A stretch of 64,000 nucleotides of DNA from G032773895 sp965248935 (GTDB lineage Bacteria; Pseudomonadota; Gammaproteobacteria; Pseudomonadales; Cellvibrionaceae): positions 3,472,001-3,536,000 of the forward strand of contig OZ252214.1 of assembly GCA_965248935.1 (NCBI GenBank), in the 5' to 3' direction. Under the pieces are notes generated by a model. The model ran no database searches. It saw only the letters and a program-made list of their open reading frames with translations, and was not told the DNA's origin. Each line of letters begins with the position of its first letter. The first letter of the stretch is position 1. The translations under genes and the position numbers were made by a program. This document shows, piece after piece, positions 36,366-44,146 of the stretch.

Positions 36366-37924
36366 TTATTGACGATATTGCCCGTTCGATAATGGCTACA
36401 GCCGGTATCATTACAGGCACGGACCCTAAAGTTCCACTGACCGATACCGCCCATGTTTTCTGAGGGGGAGCTGGTGGCCATGCCGCTGTAGAGGTCTTCC
36501 CAGCCTGCATCGTAAATATACCGTCGTTGAGCTTCGTAGCGAAGTACGTGACCTGTGGCGCTGCCCCAGCTTGCGGTGACATGGGTATTGGTGGTGTTTT
36601 CAGGTGAGATGGACATGCTTGAAGGCTTGCCCGGTATAGGGTGTTTGACGATCACGGAGTTACCTGTGCGATCACCCCCGCAGCCAGTGTTATTACAGGC
36701 GCGTATTCTAAAGTCCCAGGTACCGACTGCCATGGCGGTAGAGGTGGCTTCGGGTATACCGGGGATGGTGGGAGAACCGTCCCCCATTCCAGAATAGAAT
36801 ACCGACCAGCTACCACCATCCTTTCTTCTTTCAATTTCATAGCGAGTGACAACGCCACTGACGGTATGCCAACTCAGTTGTACTTCATTGTGGGTTGTTT
36901 CTGACGGCCCCGTATTCAGACTTTTTGGTATGCCGGGTACCGCGTCGTTGATTGTGACTGCATTGCCATCTCGATAGAGACTACAGTCTGATTCATTACA
37001 GGCCCGCACGCGAAAGCGCCAACTGCCGACGGACATGGTGCTGGAGGGGGCGGAAGAATCTGCACCCGAATAAAAGGTTGACCAACTCCCCGAGCCTAAA
37101 CGGCGCTGTGCTTCATAGTGAGTAATACGACCAGAAACCCCGCTCCAACGGGCGGATACGCTTGTCTCCGTGGTACTCGTTGGGGAAATAGACATGTTGT
37201 CGGGTATGGCTGGCGTGGGGTGTGTAACACTCACGTCGCTTGAATAACGATAATCGCTGCAATCGGAGTCATGGCAAGCTTTTACACGAAAACGCCATGT
37301 GCCTACTTCCATCCAGGAAGCGGTTTTACGGAGAGAGGCGCCGGTATAAAGCGACGACCAACTGCCACCATTAAATTGTTTTTGGACTTCGTAGTGAGTC
37401 ACGGAACCAGAAGCCGCAGGCCAGCTTACCGAGACACTGCCATAGTAACGAGGAATGCATATTCCATTGGTGCAGTGGGAGGTGCTTTCAACCGCTATAA
37501 CGTCGGTTGACGAAACGGATACGCTAGACGGTGTGCTAATAGACGGGTTGCTAACTGTTAGGGTGGCGCTTTTGGTGGTGGCGCCGTCGCCTCCCATTTG
37601 CTCAGGGAGGGTACAACTGACGTCAACGGTTTTAGAATGGGTCACTTTGGTATAGGTGCGTGAACCTTTAGGCCCTGTGTACTGAATGCCGTCTATCACA
37701 CAGTAAATGCCATTAGACGTCCAGGAAAGTATTGAAGAGTCACCGGATTTAATTGTGCTAGGGCTAAATGCCGCGCTGTAGATGGCGGTTGCGTGGCTGG
37801 CTTCGGAGAAAAATACATTTAAAAGAAATAATAAACCGAGTGGGGTATGTCTTTTTTGGGTGAGTAAAGCCGCAGGTTTTGCCAAGATAGAAAATATAGC
37901 AAATATAGAAAATAAGACGCGCAT
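36302..37924 (-). CDS. exported protein with four fibronectin-III-like modules, probably truncated
   Basis: The 540-residue product has a hydrophobic N-terminal export signal, an Ig-like part and four similar ~90-residue modules. Each module ends in the cysteine-containing pattern RVRACNxSDC or RIRACNNTGC, which suggests a disulphide. The normal module pattern stops at about TGNIVNK; the last ~18 residues (ALLELSLFGVHLF) are out-of-frame coding of the next fragment. The protein is likely the N-terminal end of a large RHS or SpvB-type secreted protein whose body was deleted. ATG 37924 has GAGG about 6 nt upstream. GC content and codon use are higher than in its neighbours. Confidence 0.65.
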   Translation of the reverse strand: MRVLFSIFAIFSILAKPAALLTQKRHTPLGLLFLLNVFFSEASHATAIYSAAFSPSTIKSGDSSILSWTSNGIYCVIDGIQYTGPKGSRTYTKVTHSKTVDVSCTLPEQMGGDGATTKSATLTVSNPSISTPSSVSVSSTDVIAVESTSHCTNGICIPRYYGSVSVSWPAASGSVTHYEVQKQFNGGSWSSLYTGASLRKTASWMEVGTWRFRVKACHDSDCSDYRYSSDVSVTHPTPAIPDNMSISPTSTTETSVSARWSGVSGRITHYEAQRRLGSGSWSTFYSGADSSAPSSTMSVGSWRFRVRACNESDCSLYRDGNAVTINDAVPGIPKSLNTGPSETTHNEVQLSWHTVSGVVTRYEIERRKDGGSWSVFYSGMGDGSPTIPGIPEATSTAMAVGTWDFRIRACNNTGCGGDRTGNSVIVKHPIPGKPSSMSISPENTTNTHVTASWGSATGHVLRYEAQRRYIYDAGWEDLYSGMATSSPSENMGGIGQWNFRVRACNDTGCSHYRTGNIVNKALLELSLFGVHLFCLLLSSY

Positions 37925-38390
37925 TGTATTCCTCAATACCACACAGGGTGGTTCCATTTTTGATCATCGCTTTAATGGTTAAATACGCAGGTTAAGTACA
38001 GGGCAAAACATCAACCCTAAACTAAGGTTGAAGAAGAAAGACGGTGAAAGAAGTGGGGCAAAACGGGGTTGCCTATCACTGGCTGTATTATCTTAGCTTC
38101 CGGCTTCCTATGCGTATGTTAAACAACAGGAGTGTTGGTTAAATGTATATTTCATTCTTTTTAATACCGTAATAGGTATTGATGCATTGTCCGAATAAGA
38201 CGGAAATAAAACCCAAATAAAGCGTATTTGTTAAAAGACGGATAATGCATTTGTTGACGGGAAGACTACTGACGCGGCAGGGGTTTGGCAAGCAAAAAGT
38301 AGGGGTAATTGGAAATTGTCGTCTGAATCAACACAAAAGCCCAAATAAGAAGCAGAAAGGACAGGATATGCTGCGTAAATCATTAAAAAC
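37925..38390. other. intergenic region between the FN3 protein and the M48 protease genes
   Basis: About 465 bp with no gene recognised. It holds the FN3 gene's upstream signals on one side. Confidence 0.4.
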
Positions 38391-38413
38391 ACCTTCTAGT
38401 TAGTATTAGAAGG
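38391..38413 (-). terminator. rho-independent terminator of the M48 protease gene
   Basis: On the reverse strand CCTTCTA pairs with TAGAAGG around an 8-nt loop, followed by TGTTTTTAAT. Confidence 0.75.
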
Positions 38414-38431
38414 CGCATTGTACATAGTGAT

Positions 38432-40387
38432 TTAATTTAAAATAATAGGAGGAACCGGGCAGTCTAATGATTCTGCAATTGCTCGAAATAGCTCTGCTTC
38501 ATCTGTTGTAATTGTATTGTCAGCGGTTATGGTGGCTATCATCGCTTTTAGTACTTGGGGTTTATCTAGAGGCTTTAGACGGCTTAAATTGTTTAGCGCT
38601 TTGTCGATATTGGGGTAAGAAAGCCCCTTTATGGAATAGTGTAATTTTGAACTTTGAGTTGTTAAGGTGTTGGCTCCCGCATTAAATGCTAATGTAGGGT
38701 TTTGGTTTTCACCCACCTGAACGAGTAGGCTTAATATAACCCGAATATCTTCTGTAACTTGAGAGAGTGATTTGTCTTCTGGAATTTTTTTCTCTTCTAT
38801 TGTGTGAGTAATCATTCGATATAAGCACCACTCAAATAAGCTTACGCTCTTATCTGCTTGAATAAGAGAAATTAAGTTTTTTCTAAAAACTTGGTATTGC
38901 GGTGTCGACATTTGACGCAGAGCTGGCATACAGATTTCTAGCAAGTTTAGCCTTTCTCTACGTGCGAGAGTTTTTAATTCATCGAATAATTTTGGCATTT
39001 CAGCAAATGTTGCCGGGTGAGCATTGTCTTTAAGGCTGATTAGCTGTTGTTTTCGAATGGATTTGGATTCATCTAGTAGCAGACAATAAATTAATGCTCG
39101 TGCTGAGTAGGCTTGGTGGGCCGCATTGTTTAATGGTTGAGATAAATTTTTGAGAAATTCTGTTGCTTGTTGGTAGTGTTCCGGTTGAGGGTCTCCAATG
39201 GTATTGATAATGGAGTCTGAAAAATTGTCGGGGGGCGTTGAACGGGAGGTGCTGCCTATTGATGAAGTTGTTGATGAAAATCCACTCACCTGATCAGGGT
39301 GAAAACCAGATGCTTTTTGATTGCTGGTTGGTTGGGGGCTGCTATTAGAAATAAAATCGCCTTCCCATTTGGGCTGAATTCTATGGATGCGTATGGGAAG
39401 AGGTGGGTGAGTTGCCATTAAGCCGCTGAATGCGGTTTTAATTCCCTGGCCAAAGTACATATGGCTAAATTCAGATGCCGCACCGGACGAAATGTGTGAC
39501 CCTTGAGAGAATCCACCTATTTTTTTTAATGCGCCGCTAATCCCATCGGGGTTGCGGGTAAATTGAACGGCTGAGGCATCCGCTAAAAATTCTCGCTGAC
39601 GACTGACAGCCGCTTTAATCATATTGCCAAAAAAAGTGCCGCTGTAGCCAATGGCAACCAGTGCCAAACCAAGCATCGCTTGTTGCCCCGTATTTTTGTC
39701 TCGCTTGCCTATGGCTCGATAGCCGGAACCATGGAGAATAAAATAACCAATTAACCCAATAACTAAAATACCATGCAGTATGGCAACAAGGCGCATATTT
39801 AATTTCATATCGCCGTTATGGATATGGCTAAATTCGTGGGCCATAACGCCTTGTAATTCATCTCGGTTCAGCAGCTTGATACAGCCACGTGTCACCCCAA
39901 TCACTGCATTTCGACGGTTTTGTCCTGCGGCAAAAGCGTTTATGCTGGGTTCATCTAGTATGTAAACTTGCGGTACTGGGTTGCCAGAAGCGATGGCCAT
40001 TTCTTCTATAACATTGAGTACTCGGCGCTCGTCTGCATCGCGGGTATCCGATGATAGTAAGCGACCACCGAGAGATTCTGCAACGGCTTTCCCGCCTGCG
40101 CTCAGTTGAATGGATTTGTATAGCGAACCCAGAGCAACAACCGCTATGACTCCGGCAGTGATGTATAAAATTAATTCTGAATTAAACAGTTGAAATAAGT
40201 GTGTAGTAAAGCCTTTGGAGTAAGCGTTAGCGGCTGTAATGGAATCTGTATGGTTTTGGAAAAAATAGATAAAAACCGCGACTGCCAATATGGTGATAGC
40301 AATTAATGTAATAACCGCAGCGATAAGTAATATCACCAATTGGGTTGTTTTCTTTCGGGCTTGATCTTGATGTTGAAAAAAGTTCAT
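38432..40387 (-). CDS. M48 family zinc metalloprotease, membrane-bound
   Basis: The 651-residue protein has two N-terminal helices (about residues 17-47 and 70-90), then an M48 peptidase domain with the zinc motif HEFSH (His184-His188). Further helices follow in VAILHGILVIGLIGYFILHG and after it. The C-terminal 300 residues are a cytosolic extension of unknown role. ATG 40387 is preceded by AGGTGA; the GTG at 40399 is less likely. It follows lemA by 62 bp; LemA and M48/HtpX-type proteases are a recurrent pair. Confidence 0.88.
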   Translation of the reverse strand: MNFFQHQDQARKKTTQLVILLIAAVITLIAITILAVAVFIYFFQNHTDSITAANAYSKGFTTHLFQLFNSELILYITAGVIAVVALGSLYKSIQLSAGGKAVAESLGGRLLSSDTRDADERRVLNVIEEMAIASGNPVPQVYILDEPSINAFAAGQNRRNAVIGVTRGCIKLLNRDELQGVMAHEFSHIHNGDMKLNMRLVAILHGILVIGLIGYFILHGSGYRAIGKRDKNTGQQAMLGLALVAIGYSGTFFGNMIKAAVSRQREFLADASAVQFTRNPDGISGALKKIGGFSQGSHISSGAASEFSHMYFGQGIKTAFSGLMATHPPLPIRIHRIQPKWEGDFISNSSPQPTSNQKASGFHPDQVSGFSSTTSSIGSTSRSTPPDNFSDSIINTIGDPQPEHYQQATEFLKNLSQPLNNAAHQAYSARALIYCLLLDESKSIRKQQLISLKDNAHPATFAEMPKLFDELKTLARRERLNLLEICMPALRQMSTPQYQVFRKNLISLIQADKSVSLFEWCLYRMITHTIEEKKIPEDKSLSQVTEDIRVILSLLVQVGENQNPTLAFNAGANTLTTQSSKLHYSIKGLSYPNIDKALNNLSRLKPLDKPQVLKAMIATITADNTITTDEAELFRAIAESLDCPVPPIILN

Positions 40388-40461
40388 AGTGGCGGTCACC
40401 TAAGCGTGACAAACCAGGGTGTTGAGGCCCTGGTTTATGGATGTGAATTCAGTGGCAGCAA

Positions 40462-41055
40462 TTAGAAGGATATTTTCGGGGCTTCTTGAATTTGCTCTGA
40501 GTCGGCAAACTCTAGGAGTTCGGCGTTTCTTGAGTGGCCGAATACACTGGCGAAAACGACTTGGGGGAAACTTTCCCTATAGGTATTGTATTCGGTAACT
40601 GAGTCGTTAAAGCCTTGGCGAGCAAAGGCCACTTTGTTCTCTGTGGAGGTTAACTCTTCGGTCAGTTGCGACATATTTTCGTTGGCTTTTAAATCTGGGT
40701 AGGCTTCCATAACGACATTTAAGCGACCAAGCGCGCCTGCGAGGGCGCCCTCTGCACCAGCGAGGTCTTGCATTGCCATTCCGCCCGGTGCAGCCGCAGC
40801 CGCTTTTAGTCCAGATAGAGCCGTATTTCGGGCACTAATCACGGCTTCCAGTGTTTCTCTTTCGTGTTTTAAGTAGCCCTTAGCGGTTTCGACCAAATTT
40901 GGTATTAAGTCGTAACGTCTTTTCAGTTGTACTTCGATTTGGGAAAACCCATTCTCGAAGCGGTTTTTTAAGCTCACTAGTTTGTTGTAAATTGAAATAA
41001 TGTAGAAGAATAGAATGACAAGAATAACGAGAGTTACAATTGTTGAGACAGACAT
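40462..41055 (-). CDS. LemA family protein
   Basis: The 197-residue protein has one N-terminal helix (about residues 5-25) and the LemA coiled domain (VSLKNRFENGFSQIEVQLKR, then RRYDLIPNLVETAKGYLKHE). The rest is soluble and helical. It is probably anchored to the cytoplasmic membrane. It forms an operon with the M48 protease downstream. The function of LemA proteins is not well defined. Confidence 0.93.
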   Translation of the reverse strand: MSVSTIVTLVILVILFFYIISIYNKLVSLKNRFENGFSQIEVQLKRRYDLIPNLVETAKGYLKHERETLEAVISARNTALSGLKAAAAAPGGMAMQDLAGAEGALAGALGRLNVVMEAYPDLKANENMSQLTEELTSTENKVAFARQGFNDSVTEYNTYRESFPQVVFASVFGHSRNAELLEFADSEQIQEAPKISF

Positions 41056-41122
41056 TGTCTAGATTCCCTTGTAGGCCAAATTCAATGGCAGTCTATAGGT
41101 CGCTACTGGTTCTGCCAAGTGC

Positions 41123-41160
41123 GGGTGCTGTATAAAAGTGTGGGTATTGTATAAAAGAGT
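41123..41160 (+). repeat. tandem duplication, 19-bp unit, two copies
   Basis: 41123-41141 (GGGTGCTGTATAAAAGTGT) and 41142-41160 differ at three positions. They lie between the divergent lemA and thiolase genes. Confidence 0.8.
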
Positions 41161-41275
41161 GGCGCTTATCTCATTTTTACACTGAGTTCTTAAAAAGGAT
41201 ACGAGAGGTAAGCCTAGCAAAGGTGGGTATAATCACACATAAAGGGCGAAAGTCCAGTTCGTTGGGGGCAGAGAT

Positions 41276-42454
41276 ATGAGTGAATCAGTGGTTATTGTGG
41301 GCATGGCTCGAACGGCTTTAGGTGGGCTGGATGGCGTTTTGAGCAGTGTTTCAGCATCAGAACTTGGGGCTCAGGCAATATCGGGGGCATTGGCGGATTC
41401 GGGTTTATCGCCGGATTCAGTCGATGAGGTTTATATGGGGTGTGTATTGTCTGCCGGTGTAGGGCAGGCACCGGCTCGCCAGGCTTCTTTGGCTGCTGGG
41501 GTCTCTTCTTGTGTGCCGACAACAACGGTCAATAAGGTGTGTGGTTCGGGAATGAAAACTATCATGATGGGTTGTCAGTCATTGTTGCTGGGGGAGGCAA
41601 AGGTAGTGGTTGCAGGGGGGATGGAGAGCATGAGTAATGCGCCATACTTATTGCAAAAAGCGAGAAAAGGGTATCGTCTTGGTCATGGAGAGCTTAAAGA
41701 TCATATGTTCACGGATGGACTTGAAGATGCCTATGACGGTGCATTGATGGGTGTCTATGCGGAAAAAACGGCGGAGAAGTATTTATTTTCTAGAGAGGAG
41801 CAGGATGCATTTGCAATTGAGTCTTTACAGAGGGCTCAGCGAGCGGTATTCAGCGGTGCATTTCGAAGGGAAATTACTTCTGTAACTATTCGTTCCAGGG
41901 GTGTGGAGACCTGTATAAAAAGCGATGAACAGCCAGGGAATGCAAAGTTGGAAAAAATTCCTCAGTTAAAGCCTGCCTTTCAGAAAGAGGGAACGATCAC
42001 TGCGGCTAACTCAAGCTCTATTTCAGATGGTGCGGCAGCGGTCGTATTGATGAGGCAAAGTGAGGCTGAGGCGCAGGGGGTAAAGCCACTTGTAAAAGTA
42101 AGTGCCTACTCTCAGTTTGCCCAAGAGCCGGAATGGTTTACTACGGCACCTGTTGGTGCGATAAAAAGTGTACTTCAGAAAATACAATGGGAACTAGCCG
42201 ATGTTGATCTGTTTGAGATTAATGAAGCATTTGCTGTGGTTGCTTTAGCTGCTATGAGGGAGCTAGAGTTGAAGCACAGTAGGGTGAATGTGAATGGCGG
42301 CGCCTGTGCGCTGGGGCATCCATTAGGCGCTTCGGGAGCGAGAGTATTGGTGACCTTGATAGCGGCTTTAGAGCACCATAACCTGAAAAAGGGTGTGGCC
42401 AGTTTGTGCATTGGCGGGGGGGAGGGTATTGCTATGGCGATCGAGGCTCTTTAG
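41276..42454 (+). CDS. acetyl-CoA C-acetyltransferase (thiolase)
   Basis: The 392-residue thiolase has the nucleophile Cys89 in NKVCGSGMKT, the His of NEAFA, the His of GGACALGHPLGASGAR and the C-terminal CIGGGEG with the second catalytic Cys. The length and pattern are biosynthetic thiolase-like (AtoB/PhaA type). The start is ATG 41276. The stop TAG is the first triplet of an 18-bp tandem repeat. Confidence 0.93.
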   Translation: MSESVVIVGMARTALGGLDGVLSSVSASELGAQAISGALADSGLSPDSVDEVYMGCVLSAGVGQAPARQASLAAGVSSCVPTTTVNKVCGSGMKTIMMGCQSLLLGEAKVVVAGGMESMSNAPYLLQKARKGYRLGHGELKDHMFTDGLEDAYDGALMGVYAEKTAEKYLFSREEQDAFAIESLQRAQRAVFSGAFRREITSVTIRSRGVETCIKSDEQPGNAKLEKIPQLKPAFQKEGTITAANSSSISDGAAAVVLMRQSEAEAQGVKPLVKVSAYSQFAQEPEWFTTAPVGAIKSVLQKIQWELADVDLFEINEAFAVVALAAMRELELKHSRVNVNGGACALGHPLGASGARVLVTLIAALEHHNLKKGVASLCIGGGEGIAMAIEAL

Positions 42455-42535
42455 TTGTAATAAGGTTTTTAGTTGTAATAAGGTTTTTAGTTGTAATAAG
42501 GTTTTTAGTTGTAATAAGGTCGCTAGTTGTAAAGG
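42452..42535 (+). repeat. tandem repeat, 18-bp unit, four copies plus partial fifth
   Basis: Units start at 42452, 42470, 42488 and 42506, each TAGTTGTAATAAGGTTTT (the last with a changed end), and a partial copy starts at 42524. The first TAG is the thiolase stop codon; since 18 is a multiple of three, every copy keeps an in-frame TAG. Confidence 0.93.
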
Positions 42536-42557
42536 GCCTCTAAATGGTAAAGGCCCT
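42533..42557. terminator. hairpin between convergent thiolase and dolP-like genes
   Basis: AGGGCCT (42533-42539) pairs with AGGCCCT (42551-42557). T-tracts are weak on both sides, so this is a moderate bidirectional terminator candidate. Confidence 0.5.
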
Positions 42558-42577
42558 CTGCTATCTTGTCTTAACAA

Positions 42578-43168
42578 TTATGTCGAAAGGTCTTCGATAT
42601 ACTCAATGGCTCGGACAACCTTTTTAACTCCGCCAGTGCGACGCACCACCTGAGTAATTTTGTCTGCCTGTACTTGGGTTAATAGCCCCATTAGGTAGAC
42701 TGTATCGTCTTCGACAATGACCTTAACCCTATCTGAGTCAATATCCTTATAGGCAAGTAATTTCATGTTCAGCTTGGTGCTAAGCCAGTTATCGCTAGTC
42801 CGCGAAAAGAAGCTAGATTTTGGGCGAACTTGCAGTTCGTTATATACCTGCCTGACTCTGGGTACATCTTTGGAGGTGGTTGTCGCTAAGCTTCGTAGCT
42901 TTTGTGAGGGAATTTCCCCAGTTAAAAGAACCACGCCTCGAAAACTGTGGACATTAATATGAGATTCATCTAGGGCAGGGCTGGCTTTCTTTAGGTTGAC
43001 GGCTACCACTGTTCGAATGTGTTTGTCGTCCCAGTATTCTCCGAAGCTTCGTTTGCCTGGGTCTGGTTGAATAGGGCCATCTGTGGTTGCATCCACTATT
43101 GTCACGCAGCCTGTTAGTAGGCTAATGGTAAATAAAATCGTTGTTACTGTTAGAAGTACCTTTCGCAT
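42578..43168 (-). CDS. dolP: outer-membrane lipoprotein with two BON domains, DolP-like
   Basis: The 196-residue lipoprotein has a lipobox (ISLLTGC) and two BON domains (about residues 45-110 and 120-190). The length and pattern fit DolP (YraP), which guards outer-membrane integrity. ATG 43168 comes 1 nt after the stop of the SIS-domain gene, so the two are coupled; a longer frame to 43198 would overlap that gene. It is last in the lpoA-yraN-SIS-dolP operon. Confidence 0.88.
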   Translation of the reverse strand: MRKVLLTVTTILFTISLLTGCVTIVDATTDGPIQPDPGKRSFGEYWDDKHIRTVVAVNLKKASPALDESHINVHSFRGVVLLTGEIPSQKLRSLATTTSKDVPRVRQVYNELQVRPKSSFFSRTSDNWLSTKLNMKLLAYKDIDSDRVKVIVEDDTVYLMGLLTQVQADKITQVVRRTGGVKKVVRAIEYIEDLST

Positions 43169-43169
43169 A

Positions 43170-43754
43170 TTAATCAATTCCAAAAAGCTGGTGGTCAATC
43201 AAGTCACACAAACAATGTATGATAAGTAAATGAACTTCCTGTATCCGCCCTCGGGACTCGATTGCTGCACAAAGTTCAATATCATTGACATCTAAAAGGG
43301 AAGAAATACTCCCGCCATCTCTGCCTGTAAGAGCAATCACATTTAAGCCTCTTTCGTGTGCGGCTGTGGCTGCACGTACGGTCACCGAAGAGTTGCCGCT
43401 GGTGCTGATAATAACCAGAATATCTCCCTTTTGGCCCAAGGCTTTAATAGGCTTGGAAAAAACTTCAGCTTGGTTGGTCTCGTTGGCGATAGCGGTATAG
43501 GTTGGTAAGTTACTGCCGAGCCAAATAGCGGGCAGACCTGGGCGTTCTTTTTCGTAGCGGTCTAGCAGCGAAGATGTCAGGATTTGTGCGAGAGCGGCAG
43601 AGCTACCGTTTCCGCATACTAGGATTTTTTTTTCAGAGAGTAAGCATTCCACCAGTTTTTCTGCTGCATCGGTTATAAGAGGTGCAAGCTCCTCTCCTAC
43701 CTGCATTTTGGCTTCAACACTTTTCTGAAATAAAGAATAAACTCTTTGAGACAT
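43170..43754 (-). CDS. SIS-domain protein, DiaA/GmhA-like
   Basis: The 194-residue sugar isomerase-fold protein starts MSQRVYSLFQKSVEAK. The phosphosugar segments CGNGSSAALAQ and ISTSGNSSVTVRAA are present. In this locus the SIS protein is usually DiaA, which binds DnaA and controls replication initiation; phosphoheptose isomerase (GmhA) is the sequence-related alternative. The context favours DiaA. Confidence 0.85.
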   Translation of the reverse strand: MSQRVYSLFQKSVEAKMQVGEELAPLITDAAEKLVECLLSEKKILVCGNGSSAALAQILTSSLLDRYEKERPGLPAIWLGSNLPTYTAIANETNQAEVFSKPIKALGQKGDILVIISTSGNSSVTVRAATAAHERGLNVIALTGRDGGSISSLLDVNDIELCAAIESRGRIQEVHLLIIHCLCDLIDHQLFGID

Positions 43755-43769
43755 AATTATAAACAATGC

Positions 43770-44135
43770 TTATGAAAATGCGGCTTTAGTCCACAAAAGT
43801 TCATTGGAGGACATTCCCACAATATCAAACCTACATGGCATTTCTTGTGCAAATGAGTGCGACTGTATGTAATGTCGCGCCGTTGTAACTATCCTTTGCT
43901 GTTTTTTAAGGGTTACCGTTTCGGTTGGGTTGCCGAATTTTTCCGTTTTTCTAAAACGTACTTCGATAAAAACCAGAAACTCAGAATCTCTCATTATGAG
44001 GTCGATTTCTCCATATTTGCAACGGTAATTTTTTTCTAAACATCTTAGCCCCTGTTGAGAGAGATATTGCTCAGCACGAGATTCCGCCTGTTCTCCTATT
44101 GAACGCTTTTTTTTGAGTGAAAAAAAACCGAGCAC
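43770..44135 (-). CDS. yraN: YraN family (UPF0102) endonuclease-like protein
   Basis: The protein is about 121 residues from GTG 44135. The nuclease-like core YRCKYGEIDLIMRDSEFLVF followed by IEVRFRK contains the Glu, Asp and Glu/Lys pattern of the PD-(D/E)XK type. The frame is open to 44210 but would overlap lpoA by over 60 nt; GTG 44135, 12 nt after the lpoA stop, gives the usual family length. No clear ribosome-binding site was seen, so the start is uncertain. Confidence 0.8.
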   Translation of the reverse strand: MLGFFSLKKKRSIGEQAESRAEQYLSQQGLRCLEKNYRCKYGEIDLIMRDSEFLVFIEVRFRKTEKFGNPTETVTLKKQQRIVTTARHYIQSHSFAQEMPCRFDIVGMSSNELLWTKAAFS

Positions 44136-44146
44136 AGGACAGTATT

